Positions 42,214-55,200 of a DNA stretch of 64,000 nucleotides are shown piece after piece. This stretch comes from Vigna angularis (taxonomy: Eukaryota; Streptophyta; Magnoliopsida; Fabales; Fabaceae): positions 15,419,501 through 15,483,500 of the forward strand of contig NC_068971.1 in the NCBI RefSeq assembly GCF_016808095.1, given 5' to 3'. Numbering within the stretch: the first letter of the stretch is position 1; each line of letters begins with the position of its first letter. Under the pieces are notes generated by a model. The model was not told where the DNA came from. It was given only the letters and a program-made list of their open reading frames with translations, and ran no database searches. The position numbers and the translations under genes are program-made.

Positions 42214-45157
42214 CTAACTCCATCTTTGCAGAAGATAAGCGGTCCACTCCTGCCTTATCTGTTTAATTGTGTCCTCTGGAATAGGCGATGTACTCTTGAA
42301 GCGCTGCAAAATTCAAGAAAGATTCATTATGGTTTCATATATGTTGTAGATGAATTTGATTTGTAATGTATTGAAGGTATACATCATTACCTCATTCCAG
42401 TCATCTGTAATGACAGCTCGAATGATGATCTTAATCCAACACATCACATAGAAGCCACATTCACATGAATCTAGCTGCTGGTTACACTAAAATGACAAAC
42501 TAAATAGTTAAGAATTTAGATCATTCAATAACATAGAAAATGAATTAGAAACTATAAATGACTTACAACCTTTGGATACAAAATTTGAACCAGTTGACCA
42601 CGAGATTTACCAATAACTCTGTACAGATTGAAAACACAAAGTATAATTAATATGACTATATTTATCATAAAAGTTGAAGGTGAACATCAAATTCAAAGTC
42701 ATTTTTGGAGAAACACTTACCCTTGAAGCATGGTTCTCAATTCATTTTTCATCCTCCTGTGCAACGAACAAAACCATATAATTTTACATTGTTTGGGAAT
42801 GATGACCATCAGCTGCCAGTGCGACCTATCACGAAGGACAAATAGTTATTCAACTAATTAAGGAAACTATAATAATAAACTGACCACATATAACAGCACC
42901 TACGCCTCAATGTATGGCACAAGGTATACGTCTCTTTTTGACTCATCCATCCATGTTTGCAAATAATGTTGTCTGTTTTGAAGTGTGTTACTAGACGGTT
43001 GAATGGTCTGAGGTTCAACAAATCTGTACATGGAAGACCGACCTTGGTTTACAACGATTGTGTCCATGTACCTAAAACAACAAAGTTAAGTTGTTAGAAA
43101 CTATAACAATGTAAATAAAAGTAATATGAAAGACCAAATTGACTATCTTACATGCACCACAGCTGAATGATGGAAATATTCAACATCCGGTCTCCCCCAA
43201 TCATCTCCAATGCATCAGATAATGTGATATAAACTGGCACATGTGGGGGAAGACCAAATACTCTCAAATCCCAGTATAGTTCAAATGGTGCTTTCTTCAA
43301 CCTGGGTAATTTTGTCATTAGCTTTGATAGAGGATCATCCTCCGCTTCATCCATGTCATCATCTTCATGTATGACTGTATCATGAATCGGCTGCTTCTGA
43401 GGATGTGTGAACTGAAGATAAGAATTTACGTCAAAGCGTTATCAACAATTATTTGTAGAATAAACATAGAAATACTAAGTTAATTATACCTGTGGAGTAG
43501 CGATGTGGGACATGATTAATGCTCTAGGCCAGGCAATAAATGATCCTATGGCCTCCCCCACAAAGTTAATTTCTGGAGTGGGTACAGGCACCTGAGCCTG
43601 GGGATCCCGAACCTCGTCAATGGTCACACGCACGTGCTGGGGTAATATGGCAACACCATGAATGGTCTGCCCTCCCTCAAGCACTCGTCCGACAGCCACA
43701 ATGCGTGGGGGATCCCCATCAACCAACAACTCATATTGACCGCTATACTGAGTGGGGTCTACAGTAGAGCATGATCCTCTAGTGCTGACACGAGGTGGTG
43801 TGGGAGTGTCATCGGCCCCCATGTTGCCTTGCATCATGGACTGCAGTTTTTCTTCAATCGCTCTTTGTATTTGTTTTTGTTCTTGTAGCTGCTCCATGAA
43901 TCGTTGCTCCATTGATCTCATGCTTTGGTTGAGTCTTTCCTCCCACTGAAGATCCATCTGCCTCAGTGTCTCCTGACTCATTGATTGGGGGGTTTTTTGT
44001 GTAGGGCCAAAGTAGTCTTCTTTCCACAACAATTTCAAATCATCAATTAAAGGTGCTAAGTAAACATCAATGTCATTTCCAGGTTGTCTAGGACCCGATA
44101 TCATCATGGACAACATCACATATTTTCTCTTCATGCACAACGAAGGAGAAAGATTGTAAATCATCAACATAACTGGCCACGAACTGTGTTTGCTACTTAA
44201 GTTTCCATAAGGATTCATACCATCAGTTGCAAGTGCAAGCCTTAAGTTTCTTGGATCTGCACCAAATTCAAGGAATTTGTCATCAATCTTTTTCCAATGT
44301 GGAGAATCAGCAGGGTGTCGAAGAAGATTATCGCACTTTCTTTCGTCAGAGTGCCATTTAAGGTTCTTTGCATCTTCTTTAACAGAGAACATACGTTTGA
44401 ACCTAGGTATTATAGGCAAATACCACATCACCTTAGCAGGTGCACCATCATTACCTTCATTACCAGTGACTCTGTCAGATTTCTTTTTAAAACGGGATAA
44501 ACCACATGTTGGACAATACTTTAACGAAGCAAACTCCTTTGTGTACAAAACACAATCATTAGGACAAGCATGTATCTTTTGATATTCAAGACCCATTGGA
44601 CATAAAAATTTTTTGGCGTCGTAATTACGAATAGGTAGAGTATTATTTTCTGGAAGCATCTCCTTCAACAACTCCAACAACTTAGTGAAACTTTTATCGG
44701 TCCATCCATTCCTTGCTTTTAAACTAAACAACTTTAAAGTTGAAGACAGACGTGTAAAGTTCGAGCATCCTGGGAACAACGGTTGCTCTGAATCATTAAT
44801 AAGAGAATCATACAAATTAGCCCTTCCAAAATTATCTTCACCGACAGAACGCATCATGTCCTCTAAATGGTCACTCATCCATTCTTCCACATAATCCGTT
44901 CCTCGTGACGTGGTAGGCTGCTCCAGTACTTCTCCATGCCAAGTCCAAACGGTATAAGTCCTCGTTATGCCGTACATGAATAGATGGTCACACACATTGC
45001 CTAAGTCTTGCAGTATTTGATTAAGACAACGCACACAAGGACAAAAATATGTCCCGTTGACAGACTTAGCATTTTGTTCAACGTATTGCAAGAACTTTGA
45101 AACACCCTTCTCATATTCTTCACTAATGCGACGTTCGTTCATCCAGCTTCGATCCAT
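42214..45157 (-). CDS. CACTA TNP2-type transposase fused to a Ulp1-like protease
   Basis: Seven coding exons on the minus strand: 45157-43490, 43411-43152, 43071-42904, 42825-42721, 42618-42570, 42486-42391 and 42303-42214. They total 2436 nt (811 residues), with all junctions GT-AG and in phase. Residues 4-80 form the transposase-associated domain (CPCVRC at 39-44). About 165-378 is the start of the Transposase_21 domain (CPNDC, CPTCG, ATDGMNPYGN, NDIDVYLAPL), which stops after LKLLW. A Gln/Met-rich coiled stretch follows (about 395-450), then a linker. The end is a Ulp1/C48-like domain: SHWQL with H701, Q754 and C760 in QQLDSCECGFYVM. The expected Asp position (718) is Cys. The missing half of Transposase_21 suggests an internal deletion that fused two element genes; such a protein is unlikely to catalyse transposition alone. 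Confidence 0.85.
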
Positions 45158-46014
45158 ACTATGTTCGTAAAATCATCAGTTCAAGTGTTTTAACTCTCAC
45201 AAGGTTAGGCCCTACCCATTCAAAAAAATTAATTTTCATAATTTGCTCAGCCACGAGCATTGAAGTCTACATCATAAAATTGATAAGATTTCGGCAGCAT
45301 TTCGCATTGGTCTCCGAAATACACGAAATGAGAGTAGTCAACGATGACCACAATCAAATATGCATCCGGAGAACAACACAAGTACTGAACCGAAATTTTA
45401 TCAATCTTATCCTTAAACTCCAATTGACATGTTATTGCAAATTATGAAAAATAATTTTCTCAAACTGTCCAATTGGACAATTCAAAATTTAACATAAACA
45501 ATTAAAAGATTAATCGTTTGTCTTAAATTTCAAACGGGAACTAAGTGTCACTCAATGATTTGATACTTATAATAACACAACTAATACACATATATTCAAA
45601 AGCCAATAACACAGTCACATTTTAGAGTAAAAAACATGCATACACAAAACCCAATTAAGTGCATACAAAAAATTTTCAACCAATAAGCTAACCTGAAAAG
45701 TAGATTCGAAATGAAAGGGAGGGAAATCGAGGAGGGAACGACCTAAAACGCAGCCCAAAAATAGTCAAAGAAGCCGCCCAAGAACACGCAAGAGACTGCA
45801 AAAAAACGGACCGAAAACGATTTTTAATCGGTTCAAATCAAAGGTATTTCATCACAAAGCAATGTAATCGGATTGAAAATCAATTTAAACGGTCCAAAAG
45901 AGAGAAAACGCACCTGGAAAATCAATGGTGCAGCAGCGTTCGCGGAGGAAGACGATGAACAATGCTTCGCGTTTCCAAAACTTAACTGGTCACGGGTTAG
46001 CGGGAGCAATATTA

Positions 46015-47345
46015 ATATAGATAGACGTCCGGCACTCTGGGCCACGGACGTCTATAATATTATAGACGTCCGGTTCGTCACTAATATGACGTCTTTGTGG
46101 ATTTAAAAATGATATTCGCGGGTGGGTTTAGACGTCCGTCCTGGGAGGGCTCGGACGTCTATAATATTATAAACGTCCTTTTGAGGGGGACAAACGTCTA
46201 CTACACTAAACAACTGAACGTTTCAACTCCCCATGTCAGCCCTTAAACGTCCGTCCTGGGAGGGCTCGGATGTCTATAATATTATAAACGTCCTTTTGAG
46301 GGGGACGAACGTCTACAACGTTTCAACTCCCCATGTCAGCCCTTAAACGTCTGTCCTGGGAGGGCTCAGATGTCTATAATATTATAAACGTTCGTGTGAG
46401 GGGGACGGACGTCTACGAGGCTGACACAACTGAACGTTTCAATTCCCCATGTCAGGACCTTAAACGTCCGTCCTCGGAGGGCCCTGACGTCTATAATATT
46501 ATAAACGTCCGACCCCCCATTTTGGACGTTTAAGGGGCTGAAGACAATCAAATCTCCAACCACCCTGTCAGCACATTAAACGTCCGATATGGGGGGCTAG
46601 ACGTTTATAATATTATAGACGTCAGTCCCCCTCACACGGACGTTTAAGGGCTGAAATGGGGACTGAAACGTTCAGTTGTTCAGCCTAGTAAACGTCCGTC
46701 TTGACCCTGGACGGACATTCAAGGGCTGACATGGGACTGAAACGTTCAGTTGTTCAGCCTAGTATACGTCCGTCTCGACCAAGGACGGACGTTTAAGGGC
46801 TGACATGAGGACTTGAAAACGTTCACTTGTTCAGCCTATTAAACGTCTGTCCCCCTCACACGGACGTTCATAACATTATAGACGTCCGTCTCGACCAAGG
46901 ACGGACGTTTAAGGGCTGACATGGGTACTTGAAAACGTTCACTTGTTCAGCCTATTAAACGTCCGTCCCCCTCACACGGACGTTCATAACATTATAGACG
47001 TCCGTCTCGACCAAGGACGGACGTTTAAGGGCTGACATGGGTACTTGAAAACATTCACTTGTTCAGCCTATTAAACGTCCGTCCCCCTCACACGGACGTT
47101 CATAACATTATAGACGTCCGTCTCGACCAAGGACGGACGTTTAAGGGCTGACATGGGTACTTGAAACGTTCACTTGTTCAGCCTATTAAACGTCCATCCC
47201 CCTACGACGGACGTCTATAATATTATAAACGTCCGGCTCGACCAAGGACGAACGTCTCGAGTTTCACTTATTTACGAATATGCCACCGGTCAATTATATA
47301 CGTTGGGACTTTTGTGGACAGACGTCTATTGGGGGACGTTAAAAG
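46015..47345. repeat. Right subterminal repeat array of the CACTA element
   Basis: Over 1.3 kb of repeats built on AACGTCCGTC and GACGGACGTTT arms. From 46881 a unit of 116 bp repeats nearly perfectly (GACGTCCGTCTCGACCAAGG starts at 46881, 46997 and 47113). Each unit carries two inverted ACGTCCG pairs and GTTCACTTGTTCAGCC. The earlier part (46130-46560) has a different, longer variant with CTATAATATTATA. Confidence 0.9.
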
Positions 47346-47362
47346 CCAATTCTGCACTAGTG

Positions 47363-48350
47363 ATATTTTTCATAAATTTTATCAATAATTTTATCTAGTG
47401 GTTTATTTTTGCAACTCAACATCACATGCAAAAAAAAAAAATGAGTAATAGGTAGAATATTTGTTAACCATACAAACTTTATGATTCATATAATACAACA
47501 AATATATATAGTTATTTATAAAATATTAAATGATTTTGATTTTAATTAATTAGATGGTTCATAAAGTTTAGAAATAGCCTTATATAAGTTTTTTCTTGTT
47601 TATGAATAAGTTGGAAATTTCTCGTACCTTTTCATACACATTAGGGTTATTGTAATGGAAAATGAACCAAACTCTTTAAAGTTACTCAATCTAGAACATG
47701 CACACAAACTATTTTCATCTTTAAGCTTCTCTAGTATAAAATTTTTCTTTACATTTTGAGCCAATTTGATAATGTAACCTACTCTCATTCCTAGCCTGCA
47801 GTGCTTTTCCAAATTTGTTTCACCAATTTTCACAAATTCCTTTAAACTAGCAAATTTTTTTATTTCATCTGTGTGGATTAATTTTTCTTAATTCTTTTTA
47901 TATAAAGGGATTATAATTAATACATATATATGTTATTTTTTTTCTTTTCAGATCCTAAAATAATTAGAAACAACACAATATTTTTTTTTCATGCATAAAG
48001 AATGATTTTTTTTTAAAAAGACTAACAAAATTAGCTCTAAATTGTGTTTTACCACTTAAATTCCCAAAAGAATTTATGTCATTTTAAAATAGTTCAATTC
48101 TCAAGTTTTTTTTTCGACATTAAATTTTAAAAATGTTTCATCAATCTTCTTCTATTTTAAAGAATCAAGTAAATGTCAAATAAATCTTTTTCATGTAACT
48201 TTTTTTACATAATTTTTAATTGCAAACAATATTTTAAATTTAGTATCACTAGGAAGTACCACAACACATCAACAAGAGGACTATTTGTTTATTCCTCACC
48301 ATTGCTTGCATCAAATGTTTCCTTTTATATCAAAGAGGAAGTATATGTGG
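47363..48350. mobile_element. Remnant of the older CACTA family, right part
   Basis: 47560-47880 is homologous to 58380-58680 (shared ACTCTTTAAAGTTACTCAATC and ACATTTTGAGCCAATTT). 48020-48330 is homologous to 56600-56910 (shared CCACTTAAATTCCCAAAAG and TCAACAAGAGGACT-like words). The latter reads, on the minus strand, like a decayed TNP2 (the complement of a MNPFGN-type segment). The block order is the reverse of that in the 56-58 kb copy. No open frame survives. Confidence 0.5.
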
Positions 48351-48359
48351 AATAAACCC

Positions 48360-49491
48360 CTGACTTTGAAGACTTTGAGATCCTTGATCACATTTACAAA
48401 CTGAGAAAAGTTGTATATGGACTCAAACAGGCTCCAAGATCATGGTATTAAAGGTTGAGTGAGTTCCTTATCAAGAAAGAATTCAAAAGGGGTAAAGTTG
48501 ATTAACATTATTCATTAAAAATTCTGGAAAATATTTATTTTTTGTACAAATATATGTTGTTGATATAATATTTGGTTTCACTAATCCTCTTTTGTGTATA
48601 TGCAGGAGGAATTTGAGATGTCCATGATGGGAGAGCTAAATTACTTCCTTGGATTGTAAGCGAAGTAGGAAAAAGCTGACATTTTCATTCATCTATCAAA
48701 GTACTGTGTTGATCTGTTGAAGAAATTTAAGATGAATGAATGCAAAGAATCTATTACTCCTATGGCTACAAACTGTTATCTTGACAAGGATGAAAAAGGT
48801 AAAGATGTTGACCAAAAGATGTACAAAGGTATGATCGGTTATTTACTTTATTTATCTGTCAGTCGTCCCGATATTATGCACAATGTTTGTTTCTGTGTTA
48901 GATTCCAATCATGTCCAAAAGAATCACATTTAACTATAGTTAAAAGAATTATGAAGTATCTCAAAGGGACAAAAAATGTTGGACTATGGTACCCTAGAGG
49001 TTCAAATTTGACTCTTGAGGGTTATAATGATTCAGATTTTGAAGGTTGTTAATTAGACAAAAAAAACATCAATGGTACTTATCATCTTTTGGGATGTTCA
49101 CTAATCACTTGACATTTAAAGAAACAAGCTTTTGTGGCATTATCCACCACAGAAGTTGAGTACATTGCAACTGGAAGTTGTTGTGCTCAATCTCTTTGGA
49201 TCAAGAGTTAACTTAAGGACTATGGTATTCATCTAAAGCATATTCCTCTAAAGTGTAACAATAATAGTGCTAGAAATTTAACCAAAAAACCCCATTCTGC
49301 ATTCTAAAACGAAACATATTGAGATAAAACATCATTTTATCAGAGATCATGTTTCAAAAGGGAAAGTTAAAATTGAATTTGTTGATACTCTACATCAATG
49401 GGCTGACATTTTCACAAAACCTATGTCTAAAGAAAAATCTTACACAATAAGAAATGAGCTAGGCATACTCGATCAAAGCTATGTCAAATAA
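48360..49491 (+). pseudogene. SIRE/Maximus-like copia RT-RNase H remnant
   Basis: Plus strand, with stops and gaps: DHIYKLRKVVYGLKQAPRSW (48388-48447), EFEMSMMGELNYFLGL (48609-48657), an open segment 48717-49049 containing MYKGMIGYLLYLSVSRPDIM and IMKYLKGTKNVGLWYPRG, then VALSTTEVEYIATGSCCAQ (49135-49190) and IEFVDTLHQWADIFTKPMS (49371-49428). It ends at a TAA (49489-49491). These are the RT palm-thumb and RNase H segments of a copia pol. Stops near 48451, 48658, 49050 and 49211 disable it. Confidence 0.9.
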
Positions 49492-50442
49492 TGGGATTTA
49501 ACTGATGAATCTATTTGTATGGATGAAATCTGATCTATTTTATTGTCATACACTGTTGGACATTCATACTCATTCATGAATATTGAAATTGCATAACAAT
49601 TATTGCTTTCATAATGTTTATTACTATGCTAACACTCAGCATTGTTGAGAAAGTTGTGTTTGCAAGATGAACATTGATCTCAAAAGGTTTAAATTGATCA
49701 AAACTATGCATTTGAGCACTTTCACGAACTTTAACCGATTACACAGATCAATAATATGTTAAAAACTCACTCAATAGAGAGTTTAATCGGTTAGATTCAT
49801 AACGTAATCGATTAAAAGTCACTTACTTGGTTTACACGCTTATAATTGATGATATTAACTGCTTAATATGTTATGATTGGTACTTTGATACAATTTAAGC
49901 ATATCTTAGATATCAAGTGTTTCATATTGCTCAAAAATGTTTTTGAAAATCATCCATATGCTTCACTTTGAAAAATTGCGCCACATGTTGCAGAATTTCT
50001 TACACTGTGATATCAATTTTGTTGCTGCATAAGATGGTATCATGCATTTATATTGCAATTATACTCTAAGCTTCGTATTTGTTGCATAATCATATTGAGT
50101 ATTTTGCTAATTGAACATGATACATCATGATACATTCATTTGATATCAGTATATACTCTAATCTATATACACTAATATATTGTCATACTGTTTTCAATAT
50201 AATGTTATGAGCTTTGATTTAAACTGTTATAAATCTCATATTGCTCATACTGTTTAAAGTGCTACACTTCTTCATGATAGGGAACATCATATTCTTAAAA
50301 TGGTCTGTAAGAATTTCTTTTTGATGTACCTCTTAGCACTTTGTTTCCATGTTACTTGTATTGTCATTTTTTGCTAATACCCAAAGGGGGAGAGTAACTC
50401 GAAAACAGTTTCTTGCTGTGCATCATAAAAAAAAGGGGAGAT
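49492..50442 (+). other. Untranslated 3' region and polypurine tract of the copia remnant
   Basis: No gene. AT-rich sequence follows the pol stop and ends in AAAAAAAAGGGGAGAT (50427-50442), a good polypurine tract just before LTR wording TGTTGATAGAGGGAG. Confidence 0.6.
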
Positions 50443-50635
50443 TGTTGATAGAGGGAGTTATGTACAACTGAACCCATATCTCACATATGTGTTTTTGATT
50501 ATGACAAAAGAAATGTTTTATAGTTTCTTGCACAACAAAATGGCAAAACAATTGTTTGATTACATATGTGATTGTGGTTGAACTATGTGATATGTGTATT
50601 CATTGATTAAGAATGAATCATTTGGTTGAAACTAT

Positions 50636-52069
50636 TGGAACACAACAACCGGTACCGATTTTGCGCAGCGGAAATAAAAACAGAGTTCGATACGGATTGT
50701 TAAAAGCGAAGAGCTTGTTCAGTCAATTTTAGAATGATTCCTTTAATTTTCTTATAAACGATTTAACGATAGTTGATGTACAGAAAATGTAAAGAGTATA
50801 GGGAGTAGAAAATCACACAAATGATTTTTATCCTAGTTCGAATTAACAGATTCTACGTCCAGTTGTTAATCACTATAAAGAGTGATTAACTGTTTCACTA
50901 AAACCAGTTTCACAGTTACAATGAAAGTGAATGCAACTTTAGAACAACAAAACCTTCCTTCGATGAACGAACTGAAAGCAACAACTCTGCCAACTTGAAG
51001 AGAACCGCTCCAACCTTTGACACACAAAGCGCGAGCTTCTCCTATTCACAAGGCTTGACAAAAGCAAGAACTATCACTTAAGAACTTCCTCAAACACACT
51101 GTATTCTCAAATGACATAGATTTCTTTTCATTCTCAGAGAGCTTCCCTTAGGCACACAACTCTAATACTCTCAAAATGAAAAGTTACCTTCTAAGAGTTG
51201 TGAAGACGTCTATTTATAATCCCAAGTTCGCGCAGTGTTAGAAACTGAAAAGACATATTACAACTGCCAGTGATAAACGATTATTGTAAGTGATAATCGA
51301 TTATCTACGAGACTTTGCAACATATATGATATTAACTCTTCAAATGGTCGGCTCTAGTTCTTCACCTCCTTCCACCGTTCGGCTCGAGCCCTTACTGTCT
51401 TTAGACGTTCGGCTCAATTCTTCTTCACTCGTAGACCTTCCAACTCTTAACATTTTATTCTAGAATGTTAGTTAGACTCAACACCGTTCGGTCTTGTACA
51501 TGTGTTGTGTTTATGTCTTATTCGGCTTTCAACTGCTATATGCCGTTCGACCTTCAACTACGTTTGACTTTCATCTGTTATACGTGGTTCGGTCTTCAAC
51601 TATGTTCGGCGTGTGTTCGGCCTGTGTTTCAAATGTCGTTCGGTCTTCAACTGTGTTCGGCCAGTGTTTGTACTATGTTCGGCCTTCATTTGTTTGTGAC
51701 CGTTCAGTCTCAATCATGTCTCTGCTCGGTTGCCAAGACTCAATTCTTCCTACCACCACTTCACCGTCCAACCGCTCGGTCTCGTTTATGCCTCGCTTGG
51801 TCTTGGTCATGCCTTCCACTACTCGGTCCTAACTGCTCGGTCTTGGTCATACCTCGCTTGGTCTCAGTCATGCCTTCCACCGCTCGGTCCTAACTGCTCG
51901 GTCCTGGTATCTTCTGTTATACGGAAATGATTTTAAACTTAATACAACAAGGGTCTTCATATTCTTCACTTTGTAACATCATCAAAATCATTATCTTCAA
52001 GACACCAATGCTTCCTCATTGGTAACTAAAACACTTTGCACATTGCATATCCTCATGAATTAATTGATT
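50636..52069. mobile_element. Unclassified insertion inside the copia LTR
   Basis: Starts near TGGAACACAACAACCGG and contains GCGCAGCGGAAATAAAAAC, which inverted resembles the R/U5 end of copia LTRs. It also contains a CGGTC/TTCGG minisatellite. Two sets of possible 5-bp duplications exist: ACTAT (50631-50635 and 52070-52074), or TGAAT just outside a slightly larger right-shortened block. Neither gives clean TG...CA ends, so exact limits are open. It may be a solo LTR in minus orientation. Confidence 0.4.
51335..51930 (+). repeat. CGGTC/TTCGGC minisatellite
   Basis: Irregular tandem words of about 18-30 bp such as CGGTCTTCAACTATGTTCGG and CTCGGTCCTAACTGCTCGGT, more than fifteen in 600 bp. 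Several overlapping open frames cross it, but they translate repeat sequence only. Confidence 0.75.
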
Positions 52070-52289
52070 ACTATGTTTGCATAATCTGTTAAATTCATCA
52101 GATATCAGTATATGTTTAACAGAGGCAAAATACCAAGTTTTAACCGATTGAATTATGTGGATAACCGATTAAAACTCGTGGTTATGTCTGCACATGTTTA
52201 CTGAGTGCATCAAATTGTTTTGAATGAAATTTTGTTCAAAATTTTCTTAAGTATGGAACTTAATCGATTATGTTAAAATCCACTCTTAG

Positions 52290-55200
52290 GGTGCCATGTG
52301 ACCACTTCTAAAAATCAAATCCTACCAATGGAAGCATGACACATGGCACACACTTTCCTCTTGGTTTGGCTGTCTAACTTAAGGAAAATCCTTTGCTACT
52401 TAGGCCTTAATACAAGCCTTAAACAGACCTACACTACAGGGTCTAATACAATGGCCTAGATATCCTACACTACTTTTCAATCCATGCTTCATGATGGCTC
52501 CAAAGGTGGCCCATAAGGTAGAGTTGATGTCATCTTCATGGATGACTTCCACTCTTTTGAAAATGCTTGACCATGGATAGGGGATTTTCCATCATTCCCT
52601 CCCTCTTGAAAAGGATTTTCCCTCAAATCTTCAACATGGAACAAGGAAAATTTTCTTATTTTCTTTGGAGTTTTGTGCGCTTCTTCACCAAGGTCAAATA
52701 CCCATTTTATAACATAAGTTAAAACAAATGTTATAATAGTGTGTAAATGAAGAATATAGCTCCCAACAATGATACACCTTAAATCAAATGAATGATCAAA
52801 TCCTACGAGAGTAGGAACATCTTTGAAGCTCTTATTTGTCTTGTGTTGGATGCATATGTTTGAAAGACTATCCATTCCAACACAAGAGTTAATTTTTTAG
52901 GGATATGCCATCACACCCTTCCTTTTGAAAAGGATTTGTCCTCAAATCTTCATGTTCTTTTATGACAAAAACATTTTTCTTATTATTGGTTAAGTTGTGT
53001 TTCTTTCACTAGGATCAAAGATCCATATGCAAGTGTCGTCAAACACAAAATCAATAATCTTATGAGTCACAAACAACATATATCTATATGAAAGATTAAA
53101 AGAACACCTTATGTTAATTTCAAAAGAATTTACTTGAAAACTTTTAATGTATATTTCACAAAATTGTTTGTGTTTACTTTAAGTTAATTGTATCCTAAAA
53201 GGTAAGATCAACTCAAAGTTCGATTTGGAAAAATTTGAGTTAAAAATAGTGGGAGGTGAAAAAGAAGTTGGAAATATTTCAAAAGTAAAAGTTGGAGTTT
53301 TGAAATATGGTTGAATGTATTGAGAAAAGTTCGAGGATTGAAAAACTCCCTTCATCATCTTAGTCACAACCTTAATTGTGGGAGTGGTAGGGGGCTTTAG
53401 TAATTCTTCCTCTTCTTATCTTATCTCAATCTCTTCTTTTTCTCTATTTTCTTTCTCATTCCTTTCTTTTATCTTTTTTTCTTCATACTCTCTTCTTCTT
53501 TCCTCCTCTTCTTTCTCTCTTCTTACTTGCTCCTTTCTCTCTCTTTGTTCTTTCTTTCTTTTCTCATGCTCCTCATTCTCTCTTTGTTCTTTCTTTTTTC
53601 TTTTGTTTTCCTCTTTTCTTCTCTTAATCTTCGTTAAATCCTTTTGGACTTTTTCTTGGTTTTCATTAAGAATTCTAAGCTCTTCTTCTAAGGTAGCAAG
53701 ATATTGCTTTATTTAAACTCTTTCTTTCTTTTCTATCTCTCTCATTTGTTCATCTCTTATTCTTTGAATCTCTTTTTTTCTCTTGTCACTCAAGAGCTTT
53801 CTCACTTTTTCTTCAAAATCATCTTCTCTTTTGAAGAACCCTTCTACACTTTTTTAGAAAAGTTTTTCCTCTTTTAATGAGTTATCTCATCTCACATATT
53901 TGCTCTTGGTTTATTACAAGGGAAGAAGAAACAAATTTTCTTCTCATGCATGCTCTCAAGTCACATCAATCCTCAATTAGAGATTTTTTACCTTTCTCAA
54001 CCTTAGATTGTCTTGATTCCACCATTCACTTGCATGTCCTACAAGCTTAGAGATGCATAAACTAAGTATATGATATTTACCATGCCTAACCATGAATGAA
54101 TGAAGCTCTTCTATTATTTTCTCCCATGCTAGGTATGATAATGCACTAGTATTCTCACCAAAGAATGGAACGTCACTTTTAACTTTATAATGTAGCTCAT
54201 TCTCACCATGACTTAAATGCAAGCTACTATAAAAACTCAATTGTTTCAAAAGAATTTTGAAAAATGATTTTCACAAATAATCTTAGACATTTTTAAGATT
54301 TTTGAAATTAAGTTATGCAAACAAACTTAGTATTTCAAATAAAATTCCTTAAGAGTCTTAAGGAGACAAGAGAAGCTTAAGTTCACTTATAAGAAAGAGA
54401 GGTGAATCACTATGGATTGCTTAGAAACCAGTTTTTTCCTAGCCAAAGCTTACCTCAAGTTTCCTTATACCAAACTTCTCAAAGGGATTTAAACTTGAAA
54501 TACAAGTTGACACATACTAGACTATCACGATTAAAGAAAACAATTAAATCTACACAATGTGGCCTAATGATGAATTAGAAGGAACTTTTGTCCTTTCTTA
54601 TCCACCAACTACAAATAACGCTTAAATAATAAGTGTTCAATGTTCTTGTTAGGAAAATCCCCTAACAAGCCAAATATTACAAAACAAAGAGAAAGCAAAG
54701 ACAATTTCCTCACCAAGTGTATACTCTCTTGTCTTCTTGTTTTCAACCAAGACTTCAAGCTCTCCACAAGGCCTTCTTCAACTAAGATTCTACCTCCAAG
54801 ATTTTGGATCACCTCTAGGACGAAAAACCTACACCAAAGAGGTCAACACCACCAAAAAAGAAAAAAAAGCTAAGGAGAAGAGCAAGAAAAGGTCAAAACG
54901 AACAAGGCTATCTCAAAGGATTTTTTAGATGACAAAAACAAGATAAGAAAGGAGACAAGCAAGAAAATAAATGGTTAAGAATAAAGGTTCAACACTCAAA
55001 AGAGATTCCTAAGGAAAAACTCTAGAAAATATCACAAAAACTAAAAAATTACTAGAGTAGAAAAGGTGTTTTTTGTCCTTTACCCAATTTTTGAGCACAT
55101 GTGGCACTAGACCATCTTTGTAGCACTAAGTGGCATGGACCAGCTGTTTCAATAGAGGTTTGGGATGTGAATTTAAGGTGCAAAAGAACCACCAAATCAT

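Larger units (their letters stand above)
41651..47362. mobile_element. CACTA (En/Spm) element with 3-bp TSD
   Basis: A 5712-bp element. Left end CACTAGTGTAAAAAGGGC, right end (inverted) CACTAGTGCAGAATTGGC. It is flanked by ATA at 41648-41650 and 47363-47365, the 3-bp duplication expected of this superfamily. Both subterminal regions are packed with ACGTCC/GGACGT words (left 41680-41995, right 46015-47345). Between them is one minus-strand gene with seven coding exons that is intact in frame but lacks much of the transposase core. Confidence 0.93.
50443..52280 (+). repeat. 3' LTR of the copia remnant, split by an insertion
   Basis: 50443 to about 50630 and about 52075 to 52260 match the solo LTR at 20152-20641: TGTTGATAG, GTGTTTTTGAT-ATGACA, then AACCGATT-AA/TAAAACTCGTG and AAATTTTGTTCAAAATTTTC-like words. 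The DNA between them is foreign to that LTR. Confidence 0.6.

Noticed and set aside
46333..46533. Open frames on both strands with DVYNIINVR
   Set aside because: Same cause: translated subterminal repeats.
51465..51930. Three overlapping plus-strand frames up to 142 codons
   Set aside because: They cross a minisatellite in three frames at once; none has a domain.
53378..53716. Serine-rich plus-strand frame of 112 codons
   Set aside because: It is the antisense of the Glu/Lys-rich gag region of the minus-strand retroelement remnant.
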